Shown: positions 1 to 11,485 of the stretch, one piece after another
How the letters are laid out: the number at the start of each line of letters is the position of its first letter
Numbering within the stretch: the stretch's first letter is position 1
Source of the DNA: Mesostigma viride
Lineage: Eukaryota > Streptophyta > Mesostigmatophyceae > Mesostigmatales > Mesostigmataceae
NCBI GenBank assembly: GCA_009746045.1
Contig: RPFO01000213.1
Location: forward strand, 12,162,563-12,226,562
DNA: 64,000 bases
Reading direction: 5' to 3'
Position numbers and translations under genes: made by a program
The notes under the pieces: model-generated
Databases searched by the model: none
The model's input: the letters and a program-made list of their open reading frames with translations, nothing else
Told to the model about the DNA's origin: nothing

Positions 1-1645
1 GGAGGCAAGTGCCTGGCCCGGCGGCGACTCATCGTCGCCATCCAGCCTGCCAAGGCCATGTGTGGCTGCCAGCAACCGTCACGGGTGCGATTGCATGGGT
101 CACACACGGTTGGCCCCAGTCAGGGATCTCACAGCCATCAATAGTGCAGCCCTTAACAGCCCCAGTGCTGGCTGTCCCGCCATCCGTGGTGACATCAGCA
201 GTAGCATCCGAAGTGACAGTGACATGGACAGGGCCGCCAAGCACGGCCACCGCAGCGGGTTGGCCGACAACGGCGATGCAAAGGGGGCTGCCGTCTCGGG
301 CCCGGATGGTTCCCCCGTGGCCGTGTCAGGTGTCAGAACGAATGGGAGCATGACCGGTCGGGGAGGCGCGCCCCTGGGGCACGCCAATGGGCGTGGGAGC
401 GAGGCGGACCAAGGGGAGGAGGGGCGCCATGGGGAGGAGGGGGTTCAAGGGGATGAGGGCGGTCAAGGGGAGGAGGGGACGAAGGGTCTGCGCCGGCGGC
501 GCGGGACCAAGAAAGAGCCTGTGGTCGCCCTCGAAGACGGGCCGGTTTCAGGGGGAAGGGGCAGCAGTGGTAACTGTACGGATGCCAGCAGTAGGAAGGG
601 CGCGAGTATGATGGAGGAGCTCTCCTCGTGCCGCGATGGCGGTGGGCATGAGCGGTGGTTGCCTTCGCGAGGCATCGACCACTGCCAGGGCGCGGACGCG
701 AGGGCGGAGGGGCATGCCAGGGACCCTGGCCACGGGGACGCATGCCATTGCCATGGTGACCGAGGTAGCAACGGAGCAGCCTGCAACGGAGACGTGGACG
801 ACATGGGGGCGGGCACCATTCAAGGGTGTTTGAGAGCTGCCCTAGGGGACGCGGTGCACGGCAGCGCGGGGCGGTCGGGGGGCGCGCATGGATGCGGCTG
901 CGACGGGAGGAAGCTGGGGCATGGTTGTCACGATGGCGGGGGCTTTCATGCGGTCACGGGGGGACCTGGGATGGCAGTTCTAGGTCATGTCTCCTCAGGT
1001 TCTCGCGAGCGAACAGACGGAGCTGCGCCAGCTGGCAGGGGCGAACACGAGGACTTGGACGTAAAAGACTTGCATGTTGTACCCGGCGGCCCACCAGCAA
1101 CGGACGCGCCTCCCGCATCATTAGGCCAAGAGTGGGTCATACGCGTCCGGGTCCTGAGCGAGGCGGACGGCCACGAGGCGATCGCGGCGACGGTGCGAGA
1201 CATATGCGCGCACATGGCAGGACGCGGTGGTGGAAGCCAGCCGGAGGGGCAGGACCAGGGGGAGGTGAAATACCACACGCAGGGGCAAGGCCAGGGCAAA
1301 GGGAAGGGGCAGGACAAGGGCCAGGGCAAGGGGCAGGGCGGCGGAGACGCTACCAATAATCTATCCTGCGGCCGGGAAGGCTTAGACCCCGCAGCATCGA
1401 CCGGGCAGCATAGTACGGAACCAGTGGAGGGCTTGTCAGGGCTTGCCTTGGAGCTTGGTGGGGCTGCCGTCTGCCACCCAGGGGAAGGCTGCGCCAACCC
1501 TAGGGAGTACCCTGGCGCTGGCCCCAGCACGTCGACCACCCACTGGATGGAGGTCCCTGAGATCGAGACGTGGCTGGACGAGAGAGGTGAGTTTGAGGGA
1601 CAAGCCAGGCCACCCGAGGAAGCGTTCTTCTGCCTGCGCTTATGA
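1..1645 (+). CDS. Partial GC-rich open frame of unknown function, open at left edge
   Basis: The frame is open from the first bases of the window to a stop at 1643-1645, giving more than 540 codons with no clear ATG start, so the 5' end lies outside. The first two thirds are very rich in Gly, Arg and Glu, and other frames are also open for long stretches, so this part may be non-coding GC-rich sequence. The last third looks more protein-like: at about 1127-1220 there is a mixed hydrophobic/charged stretch (QEWVIRVRVLSEADGHE), followed by a Gly/Gln/Lys repeat at about 1275-1345 (GQGQGKGKGQDKGQGKGQ) and an acidic C-terminus. No family is recognised. It could be a terminal exon, the gag- or ORF1-like protein of a retroelement, or a chance open frame. 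The composition alone cannot decide. Confidence 0.25.
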   Translation, partial: EASAWPGGDSSSPSSLPRPCVAASNRHGCDCMGHTRLAPVRDLTAINSAALNSPSAGCPAIRGDISSSIRSDSDMDRAAKHGHRSGLADNGDAKGAAVSGPDGSPVAVSGVRTNGSMTGRGGAPLGHANGRGSEADQGEEGRHGEEGVQGDEGGQGEEGTKGLRRRRGTKKEPVVALEDGPVSGGRGSSGNCTDASSRKGASMMEELSSCRDGGGHERWLPSRGIDHCQGADARAEGHARDPGHGDACHCHGDRGSNGAACNGDVDDMGAGTIQGCLRAALGDAVHGSAGRSGGAHGCGCDGRKLGHGCHDGGGFHAVTGGPGMAVLGHVSSGSRERTDGAAPAGRGEHEDLDVKDLHVVPGGPPATDAPPASLGQEWVIRVRVLSEADGHEAIAATVRDICAHMAGRGGGSQPEGQDQGEVKYHTQGQGQGKGKGQDKGQGKGQGGGDATNNLSCGREGLDPAASTGQHSTEPVEGLSGLALELGGAAVCHPGEGCANPREYPGAGPSTSTTHWMEVPEIETWLDERGEFEGQARPPEEAFFCLRL

Positions 1646-3245
1646 GCGCTCTACTTCCGTACCCAATTAAGCATTCCACTTAGGCTTGCAACTAGGCAGT
1701 GAGTTCAGAAGACGCATGTTGGTCGGAGTTGTCTGCCACACGTGCGGTTACTGTACCTAGGGACGGTTACCAACCTGGTTGCTACCAGCCTGCCCACTGA
1801 TGGATGCCCGTATGTACTTCTATGCTTGTAGTACGGGGGTCTCTGGCTGCTAGCACACGCCAGCAATCGACCTCTCTGTTACGTTGGTAGAACCAGGAGG
1901 CCCATGCGCAAACATGCCTGTTTCGTCTAGCCCGGTGCCCCCGGTTCCCTTGCATGCTTGTCTCCTAATAAACGTGCGCAAGCATGCTTGTCTCCTAGTA
2001 CCGTGCTCGCCTCGTATCAAGTGTGCTATTGTCGGGTCGGGTCTCCCACTAAACGTGCTCGCCTCGTATCAAATGTGCTGTTGTCGGGTCGGGTCTCCCA
2101 AGAAACGTGCTCACCTTGTATCAACTGTGCTGCTGTCGGGTCTCCCAGTCAGGTGCTATTGTCTGTAGTTGAGTTTGCTTAGCAAGCTATCAAGCACACT
2201 TGTGTTTTATATAGGCGTAGTTGTCTCCAGCCAAAGCGTCCTTGGTCAATACAGCATGTGGCTTCTCCTTCTTGCCCTGGAGTCTTGCCTAAGGAGGCTT
2301 CCCTTGCCGCCGGTGCAGCGTGACAGCAAGGCATGCTGAGATACGTGGGAAGGGGCCTTGGCAAAGGCGGGTGTTATCGGCGAAAGGCATCTTGGGGGGT
2401 GGGTAGCGTACTAGCCACGATTGATTGACAGGCAAATGAGGGAATCGAAGGGGGGGGGGGGGGGGGTCATCAGCGAGAATGTGCTGCCTGGGTGGGTCAG
2501 GGTTGGGTGGGGTGAGGGTCAGGTGGACGCTGGCTTTTTGAAAATCTTGAAGCATATCTGTCTCTGGGTGTATAGGTATAGCTTTGGGAATGTCCGATGC
2601 CTGCAAACCAGTGCCCCCCCCCCCCCCGCCCTTCCTCCTTCCAGCCGTTGCTCTTGTCTCCGTCTCCTTGTTTTCCCGAGTCCTTCTTCATCGAGCATGG
2701 TAGTGTTTCTCTCCCTTGTGCCGCTTGCAAATTCAACACAAACGCTGGTCGCTGCCCTGCCGCAGGTATCGGCCCCGCACTGGCCCCTCGCCTGGTGCTC
2801 GTGTTCGGCCCTGTCATGTCCCTCCTGGGTTTCCCTCCCTGGCAGACGCAGCAGTCCGAGATACTGTACGTGCACTCTTGTAGCCAGCGTCTGGTTGGGC
2901 TTTTGACTGAGAATATATAGCTGGCTACGCGACAATCCCGGAGGGAGTGTCCACAACCCCCCTCCCCCCCCTGAGCAGGGGTGGGTGGGTAGGTGGGGTT
3001 AGACCACGCCGCCACCCTGCCACCCCGCCCCCTCCCTATTTCCCCTGCTAGTACTACAGAAGGGGGGAAGGGGGGGGGGCCTCAACCCCAACCCCCCCTT
3101 CAGCAGGTGGGGGGTGGGGTGGGGTGGGTGGGGGGCTGAACCCCCCCCCCCCAGTGCACACTCGCTCCAGGATTGTTGCAAACAGTCAGCTAGGGAACCG
3201 AGATTATTCTTGCTGCATTGTGACACATAAGGTGCTGCAGTCCTT
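1646..3245. other. Non-coding stretch with minisatellite and homopolymers
   Basis: No credible gene is seen. A minisatellite of period about 52 bp (three copies starting near 2002, 2054 and 2106, each with CGTGCTCGCCTCGTATCAA or a close variant) covers about 2000-2157. Runs of G (about 2450-2466) and C (about 2613-2626, 2957-2970, 3137-3153) are present. Open frames here are low-complexity and overlap on both strands. Confidence 0.5.
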
Positions 3246-3343
3246 GTTATATGCTTGTTATATGCTTGTGATATGCTTGTTATATGCTTGTTATATGCTT
3301 GTTATATGCTTGTTATATGCTTGTTATATGCTTGTTATATGCT
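3245..3343 (+). repeat. 11-bp tandem repeat (TTATATGCTTG)n
   Basis: About nine head-to-tail copies of the 11-mer TTATATGCTTG, with one copy carrying GATATGCTTG instead. The repeat is uninterrupted. There are no spacers, so it is not a CRISPR-type array. Confidence 0.9.
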
Positions 3344-3351
3344 GAACGTTC

Positions 3352-3502
3352 GCCAGCCATAATTTTGACGTACAAGGCTACACAATTGCACCTCCATTCA
3401 CTTCCATCATCCTGAACGACTTGACAATCGGGGCTAAGATAACAGAAAGCTCGAGCTATCATGGTCCGGATTTCTGGACTGCGCTGGTTGTCTCATTGAC
3501 AT
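3352..3502 (-). repeat. Dispersed SINE-like repeat, copy 1
   Basis: This stretch matches 37554-37712 along its length (shared landmarks GCCAGCCATAATTT, CATCCTGAACGACT, CTCGAGCTA, CATGGTCCGGAT, GCGCTGGTTGTCTC) with scattered differences. Shorter copies lie at 7859-7895 and 14361-14448. On the minus strand it reads AGACAACCAGCGCAG ... CCGGACCATGATAGCTCGAG ... GTCAAGTCGTTCAGGATGATG. The repeat status is direct observation. The SINE assignment is inferred from the 14361 copy, which has a clear target-site duplication. Confidence 0.65.
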
Positions 3503-4426
3503 CCTTTGTCTGCGTGCTATGACCTGTGCAACAGTCATGCGTAGCCCATGCTTTGCTGGACCAAGCAAGCTGATCATATGGATCCTGTTTCTTAATTCCT
3601 GTGGTCAGGCTCCTGAAAGCCTGTGTTTTTTGCAGCCAGTCTGGCTGACTATCGTCAGCAATGTCAGTTGACAAACCCAGTTTGCACCTGTCTGATTTCC
3701 CCATGGGAAATGGTTGCATACCAGTTGTCCTCAAAACCACCCCATAAAATTCCAGATCAATCAGACAACCAGTCACAACCAGCTAGATGCGTATTTTTTG
3801 CATCCAATGATAGAACTGCTGGTGTTCCCCTAACCCAACCAGTACAGCGGAACCTTGGCACATCCTAACACATCGCTCCAAGTGTGCGGTTTTCTTGCTT
3901 GGAAATCGTTGCATTTGGCTGGCTGTGGTTGCTGGGTGTGCAGGCATGCAGGGTCCCTGGTGGACTATGACGAGGCAGACTTTTTGGCAAGCATCAGGAG
4001 CTACGCAGGGATACTGCAGCGGATGGGCACGTGACGGCTGGTGGAAGCAGACTTGGAGAATGGAGGCCTTGATGCCAAGTGCACCCACTATGCCGATCAT
4101 ATTCTTGGATCGTATTCTTGGAGATTGCCACGCATGCTGTGCATTGTGCGGATGAAGCGCCGTACTTGTTGTTTGTACAAATTACGTTGCATTGAAAACG
4201 AGCTTTGCCGATGAACTCCACCTCATCATCAATAATGGTAAATTCTCCCCAGTGGGACCGCCCAAGGGGCCCCGCAAAGGCGGCCCTGCCTCGGCGGAAA
4301 GCTCGCCCGTGCCTTTTTCAATAAAATCGATTTGATGGTCATCCGTAATCTTTCTGCCATCGTTCTTTGCAAATCGCATGCATGTTGTGCCACTAACGTG
4401 AGACTACTATTCATGGCCGAGTAAGC
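3503..4426. other. No recognisable gene
   Basis: Only short open frames occur. A 65-codon minus-strand frame (4379-4182) matches no family I recognise. No repeat family could be assigned. Confidence 0.4.
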
Positions 4427-4960
4427 TTTAATTATATTAAATTATACCTACTCCGTTGGGAGATCATGTAGCACATGTATATTCCCTTGCTGGATGGATG
4501 GAGGTGAGCGGAGCCGCGAAACGTTACTAAGCTAACTCGAAGCTAATCTAGAAAATATTAACTACTCTAGAAAATCCTAACTACTCAGCAAAGCGCCCCT
4601 AGTCCTCCTGCAGAGGGGGGGGGCTTGCCCATGCGCAGAGGGGCTGGCGTGTGAGCCTGGACAATGGTCTGCCACCTCTGCTTGTTCTGCATAGCAGTCC
4701 AAGCAAGAGAGAGGGAGGAAATGCGGTGTTCAAATTTAGCTGGGACCACTCGGTCGGCCAGCAACTACTGTATATAGTTCATGGCAGCTAGCTAGGTTTA
4801 CCAATCTTTCTGGGAATGTCCTTGGGGCCATGCCAGGTCAGGATCATATGCCGCCCTGGCGCTGGCCAAGCCGCTGGGGGCCGGCCAGACCCAGGGCACG
4901 GTGTCTACCTGACTGGTGCGAGCAAGATGCATGTCCCATGAATGCTATCCTACGCTGCCT
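4427..4960 (-). mobile_element. LINE-B 3' fragment (5'-truncated)
   Basis: Read on the minus strand, this is the end of the LINE-B ORF2 and its 3' UTR. It contains the conserved C-terminal coding block (W-T-A-M-Q-N-K-x-R-W-Q style, then P-V-G-K-P-P), the stop region, and the terminal hairpin plus AT-rich tail (ATGTGCTACATGATCTCCCA ... TATAATTTAATATAATTAA near 4430-4480). It is colinear with 46978-47804 and 13115-13499 but degraded, and upstream sequence is missing as expected for a 5'-truncated LINE insertion. Confidence 0.75.
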
Positions 4961-5050
4961 AATTAATTAATTAATTATCAACATCGCTCCGTTGGGAGTC
5001 AATGTAGCGCATAGCAATACCCCACCACACTCATCGAAAATGGCTGTGTT
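4961..5050 (-). mobile_element. 3' terminus of another LINE/SINE-type family with (TTAA)n tail
   Basis: A run TTAATTAATTAATTAATTA is followed on the plus strand by ATCGCTCCGTTGGGAGTCAA, the same hairpin plus tail arrangement as the LINE-B end but different sequence around it. The adjoining stretch CATAGCAATACCCCACCAC to about 5050 reappears inverted near 10970-11030, so this is a repeat family. Confidence 0.55.
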
Positions 5051-6825
5051 TGAGGGTATATTTTTCGCGACCGGTTCAGTCCTTTTCGGTCCCCAAGTAC
5101 CGTCGAACCACAGCGCGGTACCTAAAATCGCGTAACGGAAACTAAAAGAACCGAAACTGTAGGATGTTGTCATGGACCGTATGAAGGAATTTCGTCGCCC
5201 GTACGAGGGATTTCACGCACCGTACGAGGAGTTGTCATGGACTGTATCCGTAACCGTGCAATGGAACCGCGAGTTATAGTGACCACCTGCCTCCGTGGCA
5301 GGGCAGGCAGGGAAGGTGGAGACTAATAAGGCGAACTCGTTTTAATAAAAAAATCCAAGGGGAAATTTCGCCAAACGTGCAACGAGCGTGCTCACATACG
5401 ACTTTCGGTGGGTACCTAAAAGGAGTAGAATACTTGCCTCATGGCTTGTTCAAAGCCGACAGGGCGTACTGTGGGTGTACTGTATTCCTAAGGTGCAAAT
5501 ACTTAGGAGGCGCTGGGAGGCGTGCAAAATTTTATGGCCCTTGCCTCGGACATGGTCAGATATGGACACTAGTTAACAGGAAGGTGAGCGTTAACTGGAA
5601 GGTGAGCAAACTTATGGGAATATTGAAATTTGAAGCGGCAGGCACTCTAAAATTTCATTAAGAATCGCAGCCTTGGTTGTCATGACGATGATGCGCAGTT
5701 TAAGAAGCGTCAGAAAATGGGGCAGGCTTTCATTTGCACCTTCAGTGGTACGGCTTGAGGCCAGCTGTAGGGCTCTCAGGTCTTTCTTAGTATTAGTGTA
5801 GGCTTGCAGACTGTATGGCTTCTGGTGTCTATTCTTTATCGTGTACTCACGAATCCGAGGCTTCGAATATTTTACAACTGCAAAGCGTCACGACGGCCGC
5901 GGTTCCAGTGGTCCGTCAAGGTTTGGTTGTTATATACATAAAGAGGGCCGCTCGTGTAACCATTCGCCACGATAGTTTGTGGATTACCTTGGCTGCTCAG
6001 GCAGTCTTCAGGATAGCTCGTATGAGCCAAGTTGATGCCGATTTATCAATGCACCGTGACTGCAGCACATACCGGACCTGTGCTGTGAGAATTGCGGACA
6101 TCATTGCTGCAGCTTTCTTTGTTTACTTGATGCTAGCAAAGCTGTGCAAACCTTCTGGAAGTCAGGTATTGGCATGGTTGTGCAGCATTGTAGAAGCTCG
6201 ATTTGTTCCCCAGTTTCTTGGCCCTTCTTTTTCTATCAAAAAGTAGGTATAGCAATATGGTATGGCTAACCGGCATGCAGGGGTCAGGCAGAGCCGGTAT
6301 GCTTTCACTGCAAAGGGCAGCAACTTGCACGATGCACAGCTGGCTCATACATTATTTGCCTATATATTGCATGAATGAGTATTTCTTTGCATGGTAAGTG
6401 TCTTCAACGTGCATGTGTGCGATGTTTTATCGTGGGTCCAGCGATACTAGACTCCATGCGGCATGCGTGTATGATTACTTTGTTGAACGACAGTAAAATC
6501 ATATGTTCCTTGTAGGGCAGTGAGCCAGTGAGCCAACTGTGTATTCTATGCTTATTAGTGTCACAAACATGTCAGTGAGTGAGAAATGGTTGAAACAGCC
6601 CTGAAAACCATCAAATCTAGTGGTCACGTACGATCGTGTACTACACCGTATTATACCGTGTTATACTTTATACGGACCCTGTGCGTATAACCGCGTATTA
6701 CGTATAATGGAACTCTGACCCCGATGGATGGATGGGTGGGGACACACAATCCTACCGGTCTAATCTATCTACGACATCAAGCCAACTCTAGTCTAAGCAT
6801 AACAGGACTTGTTGTCTCGATCCTT
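5051..6825. other. Mostly unassigned; one 143-codon open frame at 5815-6246 (+)
   Basis: No repeat family is clear. The plus-strand frame 5815-6246 begins with ATG and encodes 143 residues of ordinary composition with a hydrophobic patch near residues 95-110 (ADIIAAAFFVYLMLAK). No homology is recognised and there is no supporting context, so it may be a chance frame. The junction near 6826 begins a LINE-B tail. Confidence 0.3.
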
Positions 6826-7069
6826 GATAACAAGACGCGGTGGCAGAAGATTGTCAAGGCTCACACGCCCGACCCTGTGGGCAAGCCACCTCCCCCCAAG
6901 AGGAGGAGGCGTTTTGATGAGTAGGGTAGTTAGGATTTTTCTAGACTAGGTAGATTAGCGTTAGGTTAGTTAGATTACGCGGCTCTCTCCACTCCACCAT
7001 CCATCATGGAATATGTGCTACATGATCTCCCAACGGAGGCATGTTATAATTTAATTTTAATTTAATTTA
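6826..7069 (+). mobile_element. LINE-B 3' tail, short copy
   Basis: The copy begins abruptly within the ORF2 C-terminal coding block (NKTRWQKIVKAHTPDPVGKP), followed by a stop at 6922-6924, the 3' UTR, the hairpin CATGATCTCCCAACGGAGGC and an AATTT-type tail ending near 7069. This is a classic 5'-truncated LINE insertion. Confidence 0.8.
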
Positions 7070-7449
7070 GTCTAAGCTCTCTACCCTAGCTCTCTTCATG
7101 TATTATTTAGTTAGTTAGCTAGGTGGTATGCAGTGATTGTGGAAATGTTAGGCCATTCATGGTTGACTAGCAGAACTTCCATGCCATTCGTAAAACCATG
7201 ATGGTTGGCCATTAGTGGTTGAGTAGCGGACAGCGCTAGCATTACCATGCATTGGTACAACCGTTCATTCTCAATTCATGTTGGCTTTCAAAATATGCCG
7301 TGTCATTGATATTAAAATTAAAAAATTAAATTAGGAACATATCTCCGTTCATTCATGAAGTGAGACAACTATGCCTGGACATTCATTTATACTTATTCAT
7401 TTATTTTTTATTCATGGACATTGGCTATTCCGATGTTATTGGTGGTAGC

Positions 7450-7690
7450 ATGCAGGACAAGAGGAGGTGGAAGACCATTGTCCAGGCTCATACGCCCGCC
7501 CCTGTGGGCAAGCCCCCCCCCCAAGCGGAAGGGGCGCTTTGCTGAGTAGAATAGGTAGGGTTTTCTAGATTAGATTAGCTTAGAGTTAGATTAGTTCGGT
7601 TTCGCGGCTTTGTCCCCCCTCCATCCATCCACGGGAATATGTGCTACATGATCTCCCAATGGAGTCATGTTTTAATTTAATTTAATTTAA
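7450..7690 (+). mobile_element. LINE-B 3' tail, second short copy
   Basis: Same family as 6826-7069. It starts at the M-Q-D-K-R-R-W-K-T-I-V-Q codons and ends with hairpin CATGATCTCCCAATGGAGTC and (AATTT)n to about 7690. The intervening 7070-7449 shows no gene. Confidence 0.8.
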
Positions 7691-7858
7691 TGTAATGGGT
7701 GGTAGTGCTCAGTATTATTTAGCATCTTTGACACAGGAGTGTAACTCGTGACTCACACTAACTGAAACTTGGAATCATGTATATCAACTCAGATTAGTAA
7801 TTGAGCTTAGATTGCATGCAGGCCTTATATCAAGGAGACAACCAGATATATTACTATT

Positions 7859-7895
7859 ATCAAGGAGACAACCAGCGCAGGCCAGAAATCGGGCG
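7859..7895 (+). repeat. SINE-like repeat, partial copy
   Basis: It carries ATCAAGGAGACAACCAGCGC and the following AGGCCAGAAATCGGG, as in 14361-14448. A second partial copy of the first 18 bases lies just upstream at about 7828-7846, suggesting a local duplication. Confidence 0.6.
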
Positions 7896-7959
7896 TATGC
7901 TCACATGATACGGCATTGGAATATCCCATGTCTCCATCACTTGCACTTTGTGCGCACCG

Positions 7960-9510
7960 AGCCACCCATGCAGTCGCCCACCCATGTGGCCACCTGGCCA
8001 CCCACCCACACAACTACTCACACACTCGCGTGCCCGTACACCTAGACACCCACCCGTCCACCCACCCAGTGACCCACCCACCCAGCCAGCTGCGCACGTG
8101 CTAACCCACCTTTTATTCTGATCAGACACTCCGCAAAGGTGAAAACCTTTGCGTTCAGTGCCAGGCCGCGGAAAACGCGGAAAACGCGATCTGCAAATGA
8201 ATCCGACCGGAATCGAACTGGGGACCTCTCGCACCAATTTTGCTGACTATAGGACGGACGTCTCCGGATACCATGGCATCGCCAACTTACACCTACAGTC
8301 ATCCGCAAAAGTTCTCCTGTCCGGGGAGTGATGCAAGCCTTTCGGATTTGGTACTAGATAAATCACTCGAGATCTGTGTGTAGGAGTACTACACACGTGT
8401 CTGCACGCGAGACTTGTTCACGCACGTGCTAACCCACCTTTTATAACCACGCGTGCACCTAGACACCCAACCACCCACCAACCCACTTGGACATCCACCC
8501 ACCCACCAAGGCACCTGCGCAACCCACATACCAATCAGGTAATAAGGAGGTATTCACCCATCCAATGAGCCAACCACCCAATCACCCAACCGCCTAAACA
8601 CCCAGCCAGCTGGCCCCACATGCACCCATGCGGCCGCCCACCCTTGACCCACCCACGCACCCACAAGTACCCACTCAACCACTCACTGCCCCCACACCCT
8701 TATACCCACTGACCCACCCACTGACCCACCCACACATGCATTTTCTCAGCCACCCACCCACCTACCTCACCCCCAACGTGCACAGCCCTTCACCCGCGAT
8801 AGGTGAGACGGTCCCAACCATAAACCCATCCACGCATCCATATCTGTGCGCGCACCCGTCCATCTACCCGTCCCTTCGCCCACCCACTTACATAGTCATC
8901 TACACATCCACCAGCCACCAACCACCAATGGCCTACCCACCAACCCACCCACCCACACGCATCCCTAACCAACCAACCACCAACCCACCACCCTCAATAC
9001 CGTGCCATTGTTTCACTCACGAATCCAACAACCCACCCACTTCGCAGTCCCCAAAGCCTATCAATCACCCAGCCACCTGGACATCTACCTATGACCGACC
9101 ACCCTTGTACTCATCCACCCACCATGACCAGCCAGCCAGCCAGCCACCCTCTCCAGCTGCCTGTGCTCCCAGCTACTCGGCCAGCCATTAACTAAGGCAT
9201 TCACCTTTCAGCCAGCCACCTGCCATTGAACCCACCTACGCCTAGGCATCCCTTGAAGCATCTATAGCCTAAGCCTCCCACACAAGACTTCCTGGGCAAC
9301 CAACCAACCAACCAACCAACCAACCAACCAACCAGTCACCCAGCAACACAACCACCTAACCACTCGACAACCCGATTACCGAACCACCTAACTACCCAAC
9401 ACCCAAACCAGCCAGGCATGAGCCCGCCCATTTGCCCTCGCATGCCCGCACCATCGCAACCCCCCATAAACGCCCGGCTCACCTAGCCAGCCACACGCCC
9501 AGCCAGCCAC
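7960..9510. repeat. Degenerate CCCA/CCAA-rich satellite-like block
   Basis: The plus strand is dominated by irregular ACCCACCCACC-type words, with a cleaner (CCAA)n run at about 9298-9334. A plus-strand open frame (8628-9191) translates to Pro/Thr/His repeats and is explained by the repeat. A short non-repeat island lies at about 8105-8420. Confidence 0.65.
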
Positions 9511-10969
9511 CCGCTCAACTCACGCATGAAGGCAATATCAGCCATGCATGGCCTCACCTTGCATCACTTGCATTGCCTGGCTAATTTGCATGAGGCAGCT
9601 TCCATCTCGTTGTAAGCAATTGCAAAGGCATTTTCTTCATAGTAATGAATGAGAAACAACGTCGCAAACGTTCTCCTTTCCCTCTTTGAAACAGTATATA
9701 AATCAGAAAGACAAGGGCAAATATCTGGACAAGGTGGCAATAACCACTGCATAATGCCCTTGAGAAAGTCTTATTAATCCAGCTCTCTACCCTTCGAGAA
9801 GCTGCCTTGCCTTAGCAACGACTCTGGGACCTCTAGCTCGCTCACCTCGCTTAATCTGCGCTTCTTTATGGCTGCCGGGAGTTGCGAAGCGTGAGCCCAG
9901 CGGGTAATGGCGAGGTCGTCTGCCCGACCCATCACATCTCGAAACCGCATTGCCGACTAATAAAAAATGACGACCCCCTTTGCCTTTTGTATCTAGCGTC
10001 AAAGGAACAATGAACTCGCTTGGAAAACACGGTCGCAAAGAGCTTTCTACAGGCATAATAAGCAATTTTCGCAGCTTTTACCGCACTTACTGCACATTCG
10101 GAAGACCATTAGCGACGTTTGCGCGGAATCTTGGGCACGCCATATGTCCTGCTGGCTTATTGCCGCAGGCTGGGCAGTACAGGAAGGTCGGGCATAGCCT
10201 AAAGAGCTAATTATCTGACGACAAAGACATGTATTGTACGAAGCAAGAAACAGACGGATTTCGCACCCCATATTCATTCAGGCGAATGCCGGAGAATAAA
10301 AAGCGAAACTCGGAAAACGAAAACACTGACGTTTTCGGGGATATTGTAACGCATAATCTGAGCTATCGTGCCGGGATTTTCATCTCCTCTCGTAACCAGG
10401 ACTTTTAGACACGTACCACCGAGAAATCTGGTTTTCGCGAAAAAAATGGTGCGCTGCAAAAAACAATTTGTCCCGTTCTATTCCCTCGTCGCAATCACAG
10501 CTCTTATCATTCCAAAATTATTCCATGGATTAACCGTGATGTAAGCTTCGTTTTGACACCTCGAGCGGCTGCAGTGACGCAAGTTTCAAAACGCTAGCTG
10601 ATACTCGACCGCCATGGGTGTTTTCGTCGTTTTCGTCTGTGGTGTCGCGGGAAAAATCGAGATGACGACCTCCGAGTCTCGGTCACTGTAATGCCCAGCT
10701 CGTAACCGGCAGTGACCGTCGCGTGTCCGCCCCTGTAACCCCCGGTCTGTCAGTCAGTTCGTCCCGGTCACGTTTCCGTTTCGATCCGTTGGTTTCCGTT
10801 TTTCTACCCTTTTTAAACGTTTTCCCTCCCGTTTTGATCCGAGGTAATTAAGTCCGGATCTGAAGTAGGTTCGAAGTAAGGTTTGAACTCGAAGCCAGGT
10901 GCGTCGATGGAAAAAACGGCCGAAATCGGACGAACAAAGTTAATGTACCTTGATGGAACCGGTGTTTTT
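9511..10969. other. No recognisable gene
   Basis: Only short frames below 100 codons occur on both strands. I see no domain, tandem repeat or element terminus that can be supported. Confidence 0.4.
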
Positions 10970-11485
10970 CGGGGGGTCTCAAACACAGCCATTTTCGATG
11001 AGTGTGGTGGGGTATTGCTATGCATATCCCTGAGAAGGGGCATATGGCTTTTAATACATCCTAGGCTACTTCATGCAAGGGTGGGAATGTAAGCTACCCT
11101 TGCTCTAGGTGCACCAGGGCACCCGCTGCACCCTCATGGTCTATCACGCTATGCCCGGGTAAGGGGGGGAGCATGCCTGTGAGGGAGGAAGATCAGCATG
11201 GCTATACAAGAGCTAGGACATGGCTTCTCGACAGAGAGCATCTCTCTGCCGCATGGCATAGCATGGCTAAATTCTTAATGCAACATCCATGGGGGGGTCC
11301 CATTATAGGCATGGCTTGGCTAAACATAGCCAGGGCGTAGCATGGCTGTACTAGGCTATGGCTGGTTGTGGACCGTGCGTTGGCGGCACGTGACTAGGTG
11401 TGTTGGCACAGCTAGGCAAATAGTCTAGGCATGGCTGCCTTAGCGGCAGTGACGCCAAGGGTTACAATCTAGGGCTATTGCTATT
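10970..11485 (-). mobile_element. 3' untranslated region of the ORF1-only element
   Basis: The sequence directly after the ORF1 stop (minus strand) is alignable with the 3' UTR of the retrocopy at 58281-59090 for about 200 bases (shared CAGCCATGCCTAGA, TTTGCCTAGCTGTGCCA, AGCCATGCTACGCCCTGGCT). It then diverges into sequence shared with 4975-5050 and about 40690-40740. The RT-encoding part expected in an autonomous LINE is absent. Confidence 0.5.

Noticed and set aside
3245-3343. Possible CRISPR-like array
   Set aside because: It is a spacerless 11-bp tandem repeat in a eukaryotic context.
8628-9191. 187-codon Pro/Thr/His-rich frame
   Set aside because: Explained by the CCCA-type repeat; no domain and no splice context.
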